Shown: positions 1 to 7,008 of the stretch, in pieces
Layout: every line of letters begins with the position of its first letter
How positions within the stretch are numbered: the stretch's first letter is position 1
Notes under the pieces: model-generated
What the model saw: the letters and a program-made list of their open reading frames with translations, nothing else
What the model was told of the DNA's origin: nothing
Database searches by the model: none
Assembly (NCBI GenBank): GCA_027012915.1
Contig: JALUYN010000279.1
Coordinates: forward strand, 1 to 13,902
Reading direction: 5' to 3'
DNA length: 13,902 nt
DNA from: Cellvibrionaceae bacterium
GTDB taxonomy: Bacteria > Pseudomonadota > Gammaproteobacteria > Pseudomonadales > Cellvibrionaceae
Made by a program: the position numbers and the translations under genes

Positions 1-164
1 GCTGCATGAACATCATTTGGGCACTGCGTTCTCTGGAGCGTATTGGTGACCACGCTCGCAATATTGCCGAGCACGTGGTGTACCTGGTGAAAGGCATGGA
101 TGTGCGCCATATTGAAGTCAAAGAGATGGAGAAGCGCCTGAAAGCCGAAGAGGATGACGACTGA
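1..164 (+). CDS. phoU: PhoU phosphate-uptake regulator, C-terminal end (partial)
   Basis: Only the last 53 codons are in the window; the reading frame enters at base 3 and stops with TGA at 162-164. The visible part carries the PhoU helix motif LERIGDHARNIAEHVVYL (about 12 residues into the fragment) and ends in a charged tail rich in Glu, Lys and Asp. In PhoU the E-x-x-x-D-H-x-x-N pattern helps bind metal on the three-helix bundle. PhoU works with the Pst phosphate transporter and the PhoR/PhoB pair to shut down the phosphate regulon when phosphate is plentiful. The pst genes would be expected to the left, outside the window; that is inference. Identification rests on the motif and on the position at the end of a gene, and is fairly secure despite the short fragment. 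Confidence 0.87.
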   Translation, partial: CMNIIWALRSLERIGDHARNIAEHVVYLVKGMDVRHIEVKEMEKRLKAEEDDD

Positions 165-176
165 CGTCGCATTTTA

Positions 177-204
177 GGGGAGGAGTTGTACCCAATTCCT
201 CCCC
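177..204 (+). terminator. Strong hairpin after phoU, possible terminator without U-tract
   Basis: The arm GGGGAGGAGTTG (177-188) pairs with CAATTCCTCCCC (193-204) as a 12-bp stem with one G-U pair and the four-base loop TACC. It begins 12 bases after the phoU stop. No T-run follows on the + strand (the next bases are GCTTGGCG), and none follows on the - strand, so it is not a textbook intrinsic terminator. It could end phoU transcription, protect the 3' end of the message, or be a processing site. Confidence 0.45.
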
Positions 205-249
205 GCTTGGCGTACAATTCGTCTGGTATTTATTGGGAACCCCTTATCC

Positions 250-468
250 GTGCGAATTGTTGTTGTAACCTTGGTCCTGCTGTTGGCAGGATGTGAACGC
301 GATAGCGCTCTTACCCGCATGAGCGATTACGATCTGGCGGAGCGCTATGGCTTCTGTTTGGATCGTGAGCCCACCGCGCCTGGCAAGGCGCAGGCTTGTG
401 AAAATCTTCGCCGCGAATGCGAGCGTCGCAAAAAAGAGCTCGGCAGCTACGTTTGCCGCCATAAATAA
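250..468 (+). CDS. Small cysteine-rich lipoprotein (hypothetical)
   Basis: A 72-residue protein starting at GTG 250, with GGGAA at 235-239 as the likely ribosome binding site. The N-terminus MRIVVVTLVLLLAGC is a compact lipoprotein signal peptide: a positive residue, a hydrophobic core and the lipobox LAGC, which makes C15 the lipidated residue. The mature part is hydrophilic, strongly charged and probably helical, with cysteines at 36, 50, 57 and 69. Four cysteines in an exported protein suggest two disulfide bonds. Residue +2 after the lipid cysteine is Glu, not Asp, so the inner-membrane retention signal is absent and an outer-membrane location is more likely (inference). It lies between phoU and the convergent M48 protease gene; I do not recognise the family and assign no function. 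The lipobox and ribosome binding site make the gene believable despite its size. Confidence 0.7.
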   Translation: MRIVVVTLVLLLAGCERDSALTRMSDYDLAERYGFCLDREPTAPGKAQACENLRRECERRKKELGSYVCRHK

Positions 469-505
469 CCTTTCCTTGTTCTAAATGTTACGCTGCTCTC
501 CACGG

Positions 506-1792
506 CTATTGTTGTTGTGTTGACGGTGGTGGCTGCAATTCTGCCAGGTAAGCTTTGGCGTATTCTCCCAACTGCCCACCACCCTGTGCGGCCTGACGAA
601 AGTATCGAATCGCCATATCTGTCTGGCCCAGCGCCAACTTGGTCTCTGCCAGATAGTAGGCACCACTCTGGGTCGGCAGCAATTGCAAACTGGAACTTAG
701 ATCCTGCTCTGCTTGTTCATAGCGCTCGAGTTTTTGCGCGGCAATGCCCTTGCCCAACAGAGGCAAGAAGTACTCGGGGTTTAGTTGATGGGCTTTGTTA
801 AAAGCAGTGTGTGCGGTCTTAAATGTCTTGTTCTGCAGCGCGAGTTTTCCTTTGGTCGCCCAGAACAGCGCTTCCTTTGGCTGGCTGTTGATTGCTTGTT
901 GAACCAGTGATCGAGCGTCGGAAAAGCGCTTCTGCAAGGCAGCGGCTAGCGCATCCTGGTGAAGCTTGTAGGCGGGTTGATCGCCTCGTACTTGCTTCAT
1001 GGCTCGTTCAAAGGCGGCTCTGTTGCGGTTGTGCGCCGAGAATTGAGCCGCGTGCAAACGATTGGCATCGACCCGCTGTTGAGATGGAGGATGACTGGCA
1101 AACAGGCCCTCTAACCAATTGCTCTGGCGCTTAGCTGACAAGCGCACAAAGGTTTGCTGCAGCTCCACCGCTGCCTGTGGATCATAGCCGGCGCGGGCCA
1201 TATAGAGAATCCCGTACTGGTCGGCTTCCAATTCTTGACCACGACCATAGCTGGCCTGATACAAACCCGCTCCCAGCTGACTGCCAAGTACGGCGAGCTC
1301 GCCATAGTCGGTATTTCGTGCCGCGATACCCGCCAGTTGTGTACCTACCCCCAATAACATCGATTGTGTCATCTGCGAGGCACTATGACGCGCTGCCGCA
1401 TGGACGATCTCGTGGCTCAGTACAGCGGCCAGTTGTGCTTCGTCCTGTAACTCCATCAACAGCCCGCGATTTATAGCAATCTTCCCTCCCGGCAGCGCCC
1501 AGGCATTGGGAACATCGTTATTCAGAACTACAAATTCGTAGGGCAATCCCGGGCGATCACTGACCTTTGCCAGCTTCTGTCCCACCTGGTTGACATAGAC
1601 ACTGAGGTCCGGATCGACAATATAGCGTCCACCCTGACTCTGTTGAGAGGGGGCGTATTGGCGCGCCCCGAGATTGACCTCCTGGGCCGGGGGCAGGATC
1701 GTGAATTGATTCTCCCCTGTTACTGGATTAATGCTGCAGCCAGTCAACGTTATTAGTATCAGACTGGCGATGGCAATCATTCGATGAGTCAT
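506..1792 (-). CDS. Lipoprotein M48-family zinc metalloprotease with C-terminal TPR repeats (BepA/YfgC-like)
   Basis: A 428-residue protein. The N-terminus has a signal peptide ending in the lipobox LTGC, which makes C19 the lipidated residue. The M48 peptidase domain spans roughly residues 30-250. The zinc-binding HEIVH motif lies at 127-131, with catalytic E128. The downstream ELEAD motif begins at E187, the expected third zinc ligand, and the SHPP segment has H234 at the position of the extra histidine seen in BepA. Residues of about 270-420 form helical TPR-like repeats rich in Ala, Leu and Gln. This is the architecture of BepA, which helps assemble or degrade outer-membrane proteins such as LptD. 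E. coli BepA is a soluble periplasmic protein, whereas this one should be membrane-anchored. The gene is transcribed toward the small lipoprotein gene and divergently from the DUF4265 gene, 60 bases away. Family assignment is firm; the substrate is inferred. Confidence 0.9.
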   Translation of the reverse strand: MTHRMIAIASLILITLTGCSINPVTGENQFTILPPAQEVNLGARQYAPSQQSQGGRYIVDPDLSVYVNQVGQKLAKVSDRPGLPYEFVVLNNDVPNAWALPGGKIAINRGLLMELQDEAQLAAVLSHEIVHAAARHSASQMTQSMLLGVGTQLAGIAARNTDYGELAVLGSQLGAGLYQASYGRGQELEADQYGILYMARAGYDPQAAVELQQTFVRLSAKRQSNWLEGLFASHPPSQQRVDANRLHAAQFSAHNRNRAAFERAMKQVRGDQPAYKLHQDALAAALQKRFSDARSLVQQAINSQPKEALFWATKGKLALQNKTFKTAHTAFNKAHQLNPEYFLPLLGKGIAAQKLERYEQAEQDLSSSLQLLPTQSGAYYLAETKLALGQTDMAIRYFRQAAQGGGQLGEYAKAYLAELQPPPSTQQQ

Positions 1793-1817
1793 AGGGCATC
1801 TCTGCGGTTATTTCACG

Positions 1818-1823
1818 TATAAT
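1818..1823 (+). promoter_or_regulatory. Candidate -10 box for the DUF4265 gene
   Basis: A perfect TATAAT lies 29 bases before the DUF4265 start codon, in the 60-base divergent gap between that gene and the M48 protease. No good TTGACA-like -35 is visible at 16-18 bases upstream and no extended TG motif precedes it, so this is a candidate only. Transcription from it would give a leader of about 23 bases. Confidence 0.4.
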
Positions 1824-1852
1824 TGCTGATTTTGCCATAGAGAAAACCACGA

Positions 1853-2329
1853 ATGAATGCACTGCAGGTTATTGAACTGTTTGCCGGGCACGGGCCCGAT
1901 GGCAACCCGGTGGTGGAGCGACTCTCCGTGAGAGTAAATGAAGACGACAGCTGCCAGTTGGTAAAGTCTCCCGCGTTTATAAAAGGCATTGCCAGCGGTG
2001 ATACCATCAAGCTGGAGCAGGGAACTCAGGATTTCACTTTGGTTAAACGCAGTGGCAATCTCGCGATTCGGGTCATCTCTCGAGACGACATTGGCGAAGT
2101 CGCAGAGCAACTGACCCCGGCACTGGAAAAATTAGGTGGTGAACTGGATATTGAGACGCCCCGTATGCTGGTGTACTCCATCCATGTGAGCTGCGGTTTT
2201 ACCGAGATAGAAGCTATTCTCAACAAGACTGTCAGTGATAGCGTGATCTGGTTGTACGGCAATGTCTACGATCCCAAAGATGGTCAAACGCCGCTCAATT
2301 GGTGGCAAGAAATTCTTCAGCCGGAATAA
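1853..2329 (+). CDS. DUF4265 domain-containing protein
   Basis: A 158-residue soluble protein with no signal peptide or membrane segment. It starts at ATG 1853, with a weak GAGA-type ribosome binding site at 1840-1843. Residues 26-52 carry the run [17 protein letters not shown] followed by KGIASGDTI, and residues 134-142 read WLYGNVYDP. From memory of the family, both patterns mark DUF4265, a small domain of unknown function found in many proteobacteria. The gene is the first of four same-direction genes with gaps of 41, 49 and 16 bases once the true starts are used. A candidate TATAAT promoter lies directly upstream. No catalytic motif is evident and I assign no function. Confidence 0.78.
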   Translation: MNALQVIELFAGHGPDGNPVVERLSVRVNEDDSCQLVKSPAFIKGIASGDTIKLEQGTQDFTLVKRSGNLAIRVISRDDIGEVAEQLTPALEKLGGELDIETPRMLVYSIHVSCGFTEIEAILNKTVSDSVIWLYGNVYDPKDGQTPLNWWQEILQPE

Positions 2330-2370
2330 ACCGGCCTCAATTAAAGGCAAAGTGTGTAAGGGCAACGTTT

Positions 2371-3147
2371 ATGTTACTGGTTATTTCCCCCGCCAAAAAT
2401 TTGGATTACGAAACACCCGCCAATAGCGATATCGCAACCCAGCCGGATTTTCTCGACGACTCTCAGGAGCTGATCGACGGCTTGCGTCAGTTGGCGCCTC
2501 AGGATATTTCCAAGCTGATGAAGATCAGCGACAAATTGGGTGTGCTCAATTACGACCGCTACCAGCAATGGCAGCAGCCAATGGCAGCGCCCGAGGCCAA
2601 GCAAGCCATGCTGGCTTTCAATGGCGATGTATACAGTGGTCTGGATGCAGGGAGTTTTAACAAGAAGCAGTTGCAGTTTGCCCAGAAACACTTGCGCATA
2701 CTGTCCGGTCTCTATGGCCTGTTGCGACCTATGGATTTAATGGCACCCTACCGACTGGAAATGGGCACCCGCTATGCCAATGATCGAGGCAAGGATCTCT
2801 ACGCTTTCTGGGGTGAGACTATTACAAGCGCTCTTAATGAACAGCTAAAAAAACTGAAAAGCGAAGAGCTGGTGAACCTGGCGTCCAACGAGTACTTTAA
2901 GTCGGTGAAGCCCAAGCAGCTGAACGCCCGGGTGATTACCCCGGTGTTCAAAGACAAGAAAGGCGACCAGTACAAAATCATCAGTTTTTACGCCAAGAAA
3001 GCGCGTGGGCTAATGTGCAACTATGCTATTAGCAATGGCATTACCGAGGCGGAGCAACTGAAGGCGTTTGATGTGGCGGGCTACGCCTACCACGAAGCCA
3101 TGTCCTCGGAGAATGAATGGGTGTTCACACGAGACAGCGCTGAATAG
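2371..3147 (+). CDS. yaaA: Peroxide stress protein YaaA (DUF328/UPF0246)
   Basis: The start at ATG 2371 gives 258 residues, equal to E. coli YaaA, and begins with the family signature [16 protein letters not shown]. The AAGGG at 2358-2362 is a well-placed ribosome binding site, so the longer open frame from 2299 is not the coding start. Further family blocks are [11 protein letters not shown] (about residues 84-94), [18 protein letters not shown] (about 107-124) and [10 protein letters not shown] directly after. The C-terminal block has [14 protein letters not shown]. In E. coli, YaaA is induced by OxyR and lowers intracellular free iron during hydrogen peroxide stress; the fold includes a helix-hairpin-helix-like DNA-binding element. 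I see no OxyR-type site in the short gap upstream. Its position near the heme operon may be coincidence, although both concern iron. Confidence 0.95.
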   Translation: MLLVISPAKNLDYETPANSDIATQPDFLDDSQELIDGLRQLAPQDISKLMKISDKLGVLNYDRYQQWQQPMAAPEAKQAMLAFNGDVYSGLDAGSFNKKQLQFAQKHLRILSGLYGLLRPMDLMAPYRLEMGTRYANDRGKDLYAFWGETITSALNEQLKKLKSEELVNLASNEYFKSVKPKQLNARVITPVFKDKKGDQYKIISFYAKKARGLMCNYAISNGITEAEQLKAFDVAGYAYHEAMSSENEWVFTRDSAE

Positions 3148-3196
3148 AAAGCCGACTCCCGCTTCTGCCGATACCAATAACAATTCAGGGTGCTGA

Positions 3197-4036
3197 ATGG
3201 CAATTCGATTTTTAGTAGTAGACGACGCTACCTTTATTCGCGATATGGTGAAAAAGCAGCTGCGCGAACGCATCCCTGGTGCGGAAGTGTTCGACGCAGT
3301 GGATGGTAATCGCGCGGTGGCGCAGCTGAAAAAACAGCACGTGGATGTCATTCTCAGCGATTGGGAAATGCCGGGCATGAGCGGCGAGGAATTCCTTCAA
3401 TGGGTTCGCAGCCAGGAAGAATTTCAGGCGACCCCGTTTATTATGGTGACCAGTCGCGGCGATCGCGACCACGTTATGAAGGCGGTTCAAGCCGGAGTTT
3501 CAGACTATATAACCAAGCCCTTTTCCTCCGACGAATTGATCAAGAAAGTCTTTAAGCAACTGCGCAAGTTGGACAAGATGCCCGACGCACCAGGTGCCGG
3601 GGCACGCCAGGGGCAAACTCAGGGGGTAGCCTTCGCCTCGGTGGACGTACTCACCGGGGGCAGTGCGCCTGTCACTGAAGCTCCGGCGCCAGCCAAGCCA
3701 GCGGCTAACGCGTCGCCGAAGAAGTCCATGAAAGGTAAAGGGCAGTTGCGCTTCGCCGGTGGCAGCTACCCGTGCATCATCAAGGATATGTCTCTGCAAT
3801 CCATGTCAGGCTTGATGCAACGAGCCGATCCCCTGCCCCAGCTCTTCGAGCAAGCGGTGGTTGATATTGAGACTGCAGCGGGTGGTGAGGTGGCGCGCGT
3901 GAATGGGATTTTGACCGCAATGGCTGCCGTGGATAACAAACTGGATACCAAGATCATCAAAGTGTCTGTTCGCTTTGTGGACAATGATCCGGAAAAATTC
4001 GAGCTGTTGTCAAAGTACATTGCCGAGAATCGCTAG
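3197..4036 (+). CDS. Response regulator: CheY-like receiver with degenerate PilZ-like C-terminal domain
   Basis: A 279-residue protein starting at ATG 3197 after AGGG at 3187-3190. Residues 3-125 form a complete receiver domain: acidic pair D9/D10, phosphoacceptor D55 in LSDWEMPG, switch threonine T85 and lysine K107 in TKPF. A linker at about 130-180 is rich in Ala, Pro, Gly and Lys. The last 100 residues look like a PilZ domain: KDMSLQSMSG (196-205) resembles the DxSxxG motif, and VSVRFVDNDPEKFELLSKYI (257-276 region) resembles the usual PilZ ending. The RxxxR motif that normally precedes DxSxxG and grips c-di-GMP is not present; only R185 lies in that region. The domain may therefore bind a partner protein and not c-di-GMP. 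No kinase gene is adjacent. The receiver assignment is firm; the PilZ assignment is probable. Confidence 0.85.
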   Translation: MAIRFLVVDDATFIRDMVKKQLRERIPGAEVFDAVDGNRAVAQLKKQHVDVILSDWEMPGMSGEEFLQWVRSQEEFQATPFIMVTSRGDRDHVMKAVQAGVSDYITKPFSSDELIKKVFKQLRKLDKMPDAPGAGARQGQTQGVAFASVDVLTGGSAPVTEAPAPAKPAANASPKKSMKGKGQLRFAGGSYPCIIKDMSLQSMSGLMQRADPLPQLFEQAVVDIETAAGGEVARVNGILTAMAAVDNKLDTKIIKVSVRFVDNDPEKFELLSKYIAENR

Positions 4037-4052
4037 CTGGTGCCAGAAAACT

Positions 4053-4649
4053 ATGGAGCGTCCTTTCTCCCAGGCCTGCGTCAATAACGCTGAGCCCATA
4101 CTGGCGGTACTTCAAAATCATTTAACAGATATCAGAGCCCTGCTGGAAATTGGCAGCGGCACCGGTCAGCATGCCGTTTATTTTGCCCCCCGGTTTCCGC
4201 AACTGGTGTGGCACACCAGCGACCTTGTGGAAAACCACCCGGGTATTTGTCAGTGGATAGAGGAGTGTTCGGCCGACAATCTTCGTAGCCCGGTGGCGTT
4301 GAATGTGTCACAGCAACCTTGGCCGATCACCGGTGTGGATGCTGTCTTTAGCGCTAACACCTTGCACATTATGTCGTGGGCCGACGCGCAATGTTGCATT
4401 CGCGGTGCGGCCGACATTCTACTGCCGGGAGGAAAGTTGATCGTTTACGGGCCGTTTAATTATGATGGCTGCTACACCAGTGACAGCAACGCCCGCTTTG
4501 ATCAGTGGTTGCAATCGCGAAGCCCTGTGAGCGGTATTCGTGATTTTGAGGCAGTTTGTGAATGCGCCGCAAAAGGTGGTCTGAGATTGCTGGAAGACAA
4601 CGCTATGCCCGCCAATAACCGCTGTCTGGTATTCCAAAAAGCGGTATAA
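4053..4649 (+). CDS. DUF938 family SAM-dependent methyltransferase
   Basis: Starting at ATG 4053 gives 198 residues, close to the usual length of DUF938 proteins. The open frame extends upstream to 3975 but that part lies inside the receiver gene and is not needed. The N-terminus MERPFSQACVNNAEPILAVL matches the family's opening 'N-x-EPIL' block. The SAM-binding motif I is LEIGSGTGQHAVYFA (31-45). WHTSDL (53-58) holds the acidic residue expected at motif II, and ANTLHIMSW (101-109) and LLPGGKLIVYGPFNYDG (123-139) are the later methyltransferase blocks. The substrate of this family is not established. The gene begins 16 bases after the receiver/PilZ-like gene, which suggests co-transcription and possibly coupled translation, and its stop faces that of hemY 15 bases away. 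The ribosome binding site is weak, consistent with coupling. Confidence 0.87.
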   Translation: MERPFSQACVNNAEPILAVLQNHLTDIRALLEIGSGTGQHAVYFAPRFPQLVWHTSDLVENHPGICQWIEECSADNLRSPVALNVSQQPWPITGVDAVFSANTLHIMSWADAQCCIRGAADILLPGGKLIVYGPFNYDGCYTSDSNARFDQWLQSRSPVSGIRDFEAVCECAAKGGLRLLEDNAMPANNRCLVFQKAV

Positions 4650-4664
4650 ACGGGCGTGCGGCGG

Positions 4665-5885
4665 TCAGGATTTTTCCGGTAGGCTGACGTTGGGTAGTAC
4701 GCTGGTAAAATTGAGCAGGCCTCGCTGATAGTATTCCGTGCTCTTTTCATGTTCACCAAGATGCGCCAGTAAGCGTGCCATTTCCGCGTAGGCACCGGCG
4801 GAACCTTTGATTTTCAAGCTGCTGGCAAAGTAGTCGCGGGCTTTACCCCAGAGCTGGTTGCGCAGCGCCAGACGACCCAGGGTCAATAGCAGCTGGGCGT
4901 TACCTGGGCGCTCTTTGAGCCAGCTTTCCGCCTCCAACAGTTGGCGATTGGTATCGCGGCCCTCGACGATACCGTAGCGTTCGATCAGGCGATCGTCCCA
5001 ATTGCGCTGCAAATTCTTGCGCAACAATAGTTCCGCTTCAACGCTATCCCCCAGACCTAACAGCGCGTCACAGTACTCCAGAATCAAATCAACATTGAGC
5101 TGCCAGATTGTCGGCAGACGTTGCCAGCGAGCTCGCAATTGCTCGGCTGGCGAATCACTCTGCGCAGCTTGATGCAGCAGCTCCACATACAGGCGCTTTT
5201 TAATGGCGCGCAACGGATCACCTTGAACAATCTTGTAGCGCTCCAATTGCGGCAAGATTGATTCGAGCGACGTCCAGTCGTGCAAAGCCATATACACCTG
5301 GCGCTGCAGATCGAGCACTACAGGATGCCGCGGTGCCAGTTTGCGTGCACGCTCGAGAGTGGCGGCACATTGTTCGTACTTGTTGCCGCGCAGTTGGTAG
5401 CGAGCTTGTGTCAGAATCACAGCCAGCTCGGCGCCGGTCTTACTTTGATCGGCCTTGGCCAGTAGTTCGTTGGCGCGCTGATCATCGCCTAATTCAAATG
5501 CGCTGGTAGCCGCAGCAATATAGTTGAGTAGCGGTTCTTCAGCTTTGGGCGCGGTCCGGGTCAGCTGCTTCAGAGCCGGCTTCCAATTGCCTTCCAGATA
5601 GTTGATCAGTCCATCGGAAATCTGGCGTCGAACTTTGGTTTCCGAGCCGAACAGTGCCAGGTGAAAAGAGCGTTTGAGAAGATTCCAGCTACCACCGGTG
5701 AGGCGATAGCTAATCCAAAGTATTAACAGGCCACCAAGCATTAAACCCATAGCCAGCCACACGGACATTTCGATCGAGGTATTACCCACCACCACCATCA
5801 AATAGCTGGGTTGCCGCAGCAGCCATTGAAATACCAGGGCGCCACCAAACAGTGCGATAACAAACAGAAAGAAGTAGCGCTTCAT
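4665..5885 (-). CDS. hemY: HemY, membrane TPR protein of the heme biosynthesis operon
   Basis: A 406-residue protein with two N-terminal membrane segments: residues about 4-24 (FFLFVIALFGGALVFQWLL) and about 41-61 (SVWLAMGLMLGGLLILWISY). A long soluble TPR-like helical repeat region follows, rich in Leu, Ala and Arg, which fits a periplasmic or cytoplasmic scaffold. This is the proteobacterial HemY, about 400 residues, and must not be confused with the Bacillus protoporphyrinogen oxidase of the same name. Its exact role is unknown; its constant place after hemX points to a supporting role in late porphyrin steps. Its ATG overlaps the hemX stop codon in an ATGA arrangement (5882-5885), so translation is probably coupled. 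It is the last gene of the hemCDXY operon. Confidence 0.93.
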   Translation of the reverse strand: MKRYFFLFVIALFGGALVFQWLLRQPSYLMVVVGNTSIEMSVWLAMGLMLGGLLILWISYRLTGGSWNLLKRSFHLALFGSETKVRRQISDGLINYLEGNWKPALKQLTRTAPKAEEPLLNYIAAATSAFELGDDQRANELLAKADQSKTGAELAVILTQARYQLRGNKYEQCAATLERARKLAPRHPVVLDLQRQVYMALHDWTSLESILPQLERYKIVQGDPLRAIKKRLYVELLHQAAQSDSPAEQLRARWQRLPTIWQLNVDLILEYCDALLGLGDSVEAELLLRKNLQRNWDDRLIERYGIVEGRDTNRQLLEAESWLKERPGNAQLLLTLGRLALRNQLWGKARDYFASSLKIKGSAGAYAEMARLLAHLGEHEKSTEYYQRGLLNFTSVLPNVSLPEKS

Positions 5886-6988
5886 AGGCTTTGCTCCTGA
5901 CTCTTGGTGTCCAGTTTGTGCAACTGGTCAGTGTGCTCGCGCAGCGCCGACAGAGACCCGCCGATATTTGGCAGCTCGGTATGGACGGCTACCTTGGCCA
6001 GGGATTCCAGTTCCCCGGCAATGATTTGGGCGCGCTCCTGGGTCGCAAAATAGCGCAGCAGTATCACGCGGGCTTGTTTGACACTGTGTTGGTAGATATC
6101 GGAGTTTTCCCGCAGCATGGCGAGCTGAGCACGTTCCAGCATCAGACGAATATTCTGACGTACATAGGCAGAGCTCTCTGGTGGCAGCACCGGCACTATA
6201 GGCTGGTCGTGATGGCGGATGCGAATGTGTTTGCCGACGACGGCCATGGCCGACCAGAAATGATTTTGAAGTTGTTGCCAGACGCCCGGTTGTTGCCGCT
6301 GCGCTTCGTCGAGCATGGCTTCGGCAATGGGCACGGGCTCTTCTTCGACATTCATATCGCTGGGCAAATCGGGCAGCTGCTCAATGGACTCTGCCAGTGC
6401 GGCAAGTTGCAAGTAGAGACCGCTGCGGTCGACCACAGGAGCCAGCTTCAGGGCCGTGATATCGCGGGCCAGTTGCTGGCGTACGGCGAAGAGGTCGTCG
6501 TTATCGAGGTCACGCAGCAGTTGGTCGACGTTTTCAAGTAGCGCCAGAGCACCCTGGGTACCGCGCTCCATCAACATGCGTTGATTGGCCAGGCGCAGCA
6601 GATATTCAGCCTCGGCCAACAACCAATCCTGGCGGTCGGTGGATTCGAGATTGCGCAGTCTTGAAGCGGTGTTTGCCAGGCGTTTATCCAGCCCGGCCAG
6701 CAGCGACTGCAGTTCGCTTTTGCTGGTACTTGATTGCTGTTGTACTAACACGCCCCGCAGTTCTTGTGTTTGGGTCTTCAGCTGTTGCTGTAATTGGGTT
6801 TGTGTCAGCTGCAACGATTGCAGTTGTTGCCAACCCCAATACCCGCTACCAGCCATCACTGCGCCTAGCACCAACAGCACAATCAATATCGCTGAATTGG
6901 AGCGCGCTGATTGCTGTGTCGAGCTTGCCGGAGACACCTTCGGGGCTGTGCTTGGGGATTCTGGGGTTTCGGATGGAGTTATGCTCAT
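5882..6988 (-). CDS. hemX: HemX, putative uroporphyrinogen-III C-methyltransferase-like membrane protein
   Basis: The chosen start (ATG at 6986-6988) gives 368 residues, 20 bases after the hemD stop; the longer open frame to 7162 would lie inside hemD and lacks family features. The order is: a cytoplasmic tail rich in Ser, Thr and Pro (1-32); one membrane segment (about 33-53, ILIVLLVLGAVMAGSGYWGW); a Gln-rich coiled coil (about 54-115); then the conserved HemX block WLLAEAEYLLRLANQRMLME (122-141) and a helical domain to the end. HemX was once annotated as a methyltransferase, but this protein shows no SAM-binding methylase motif, so enzymatic activity is doubtful. It is probably a membrane scaffold for heme enzymes (inference). 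The stop overlaps the hemY start. Confidence 0.93.
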   Translation of the reverse strand: MSITPSETPESPSTAPKVSPASSTQQSARSNSAILIVLLVLGAVMAGSGYWGWQQLQSLQLTQTQLQQQLKTQTQELRGVLVQQQSSTSKSELQSLLAGLDKRLANTASRLRNLESTDRQDWLLAEAEYLLRLANQRMLMERGTQGALALLENVDQLLRDLDNDDLFAVRQQLARDITALKLAPVVDRSGLYLQLAALAESIEQLPDLPSDMNVEEEPVPIAEAMLDEAQRQQPGVWQQLQNHFWSAMAVVGKHIRIRHHDQPIVPVLPPESSAYVRQNIRLMLERAQLAMLRENSDIYQHSVKQARVILLRYFATQERAQIIAGELESLAKVAVHTELPNIGGSLSALREHTDQLHKLDTKSQEQSL

Positions 6989-7008
6989 AATGGATTCCGA
7001 TGTCGCTG

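Noticed and set aside
2320..2335. Small hairpin GCCGG-AATAAA-CCGGC at the end of the DUF4265 gene
   Set aside because: Only five base pairs, no T-run, and yaaA follows closely; too weak to call a terminator.
2299..2370. Upstream extension of the YaaA reading frame
   Set aside because: It overlaps the end of the DUF4265 gene; the family N-terminus [10 protein letters not shown] begins at 2371 with a good ribosome binding site.
5891..6541. Long + strand open frame of 216 codons opposite hemX
   Set aside because: It lies wholly antisense to hemX, shows no recognisable motif, and hemX has clear family blocks and operon context.
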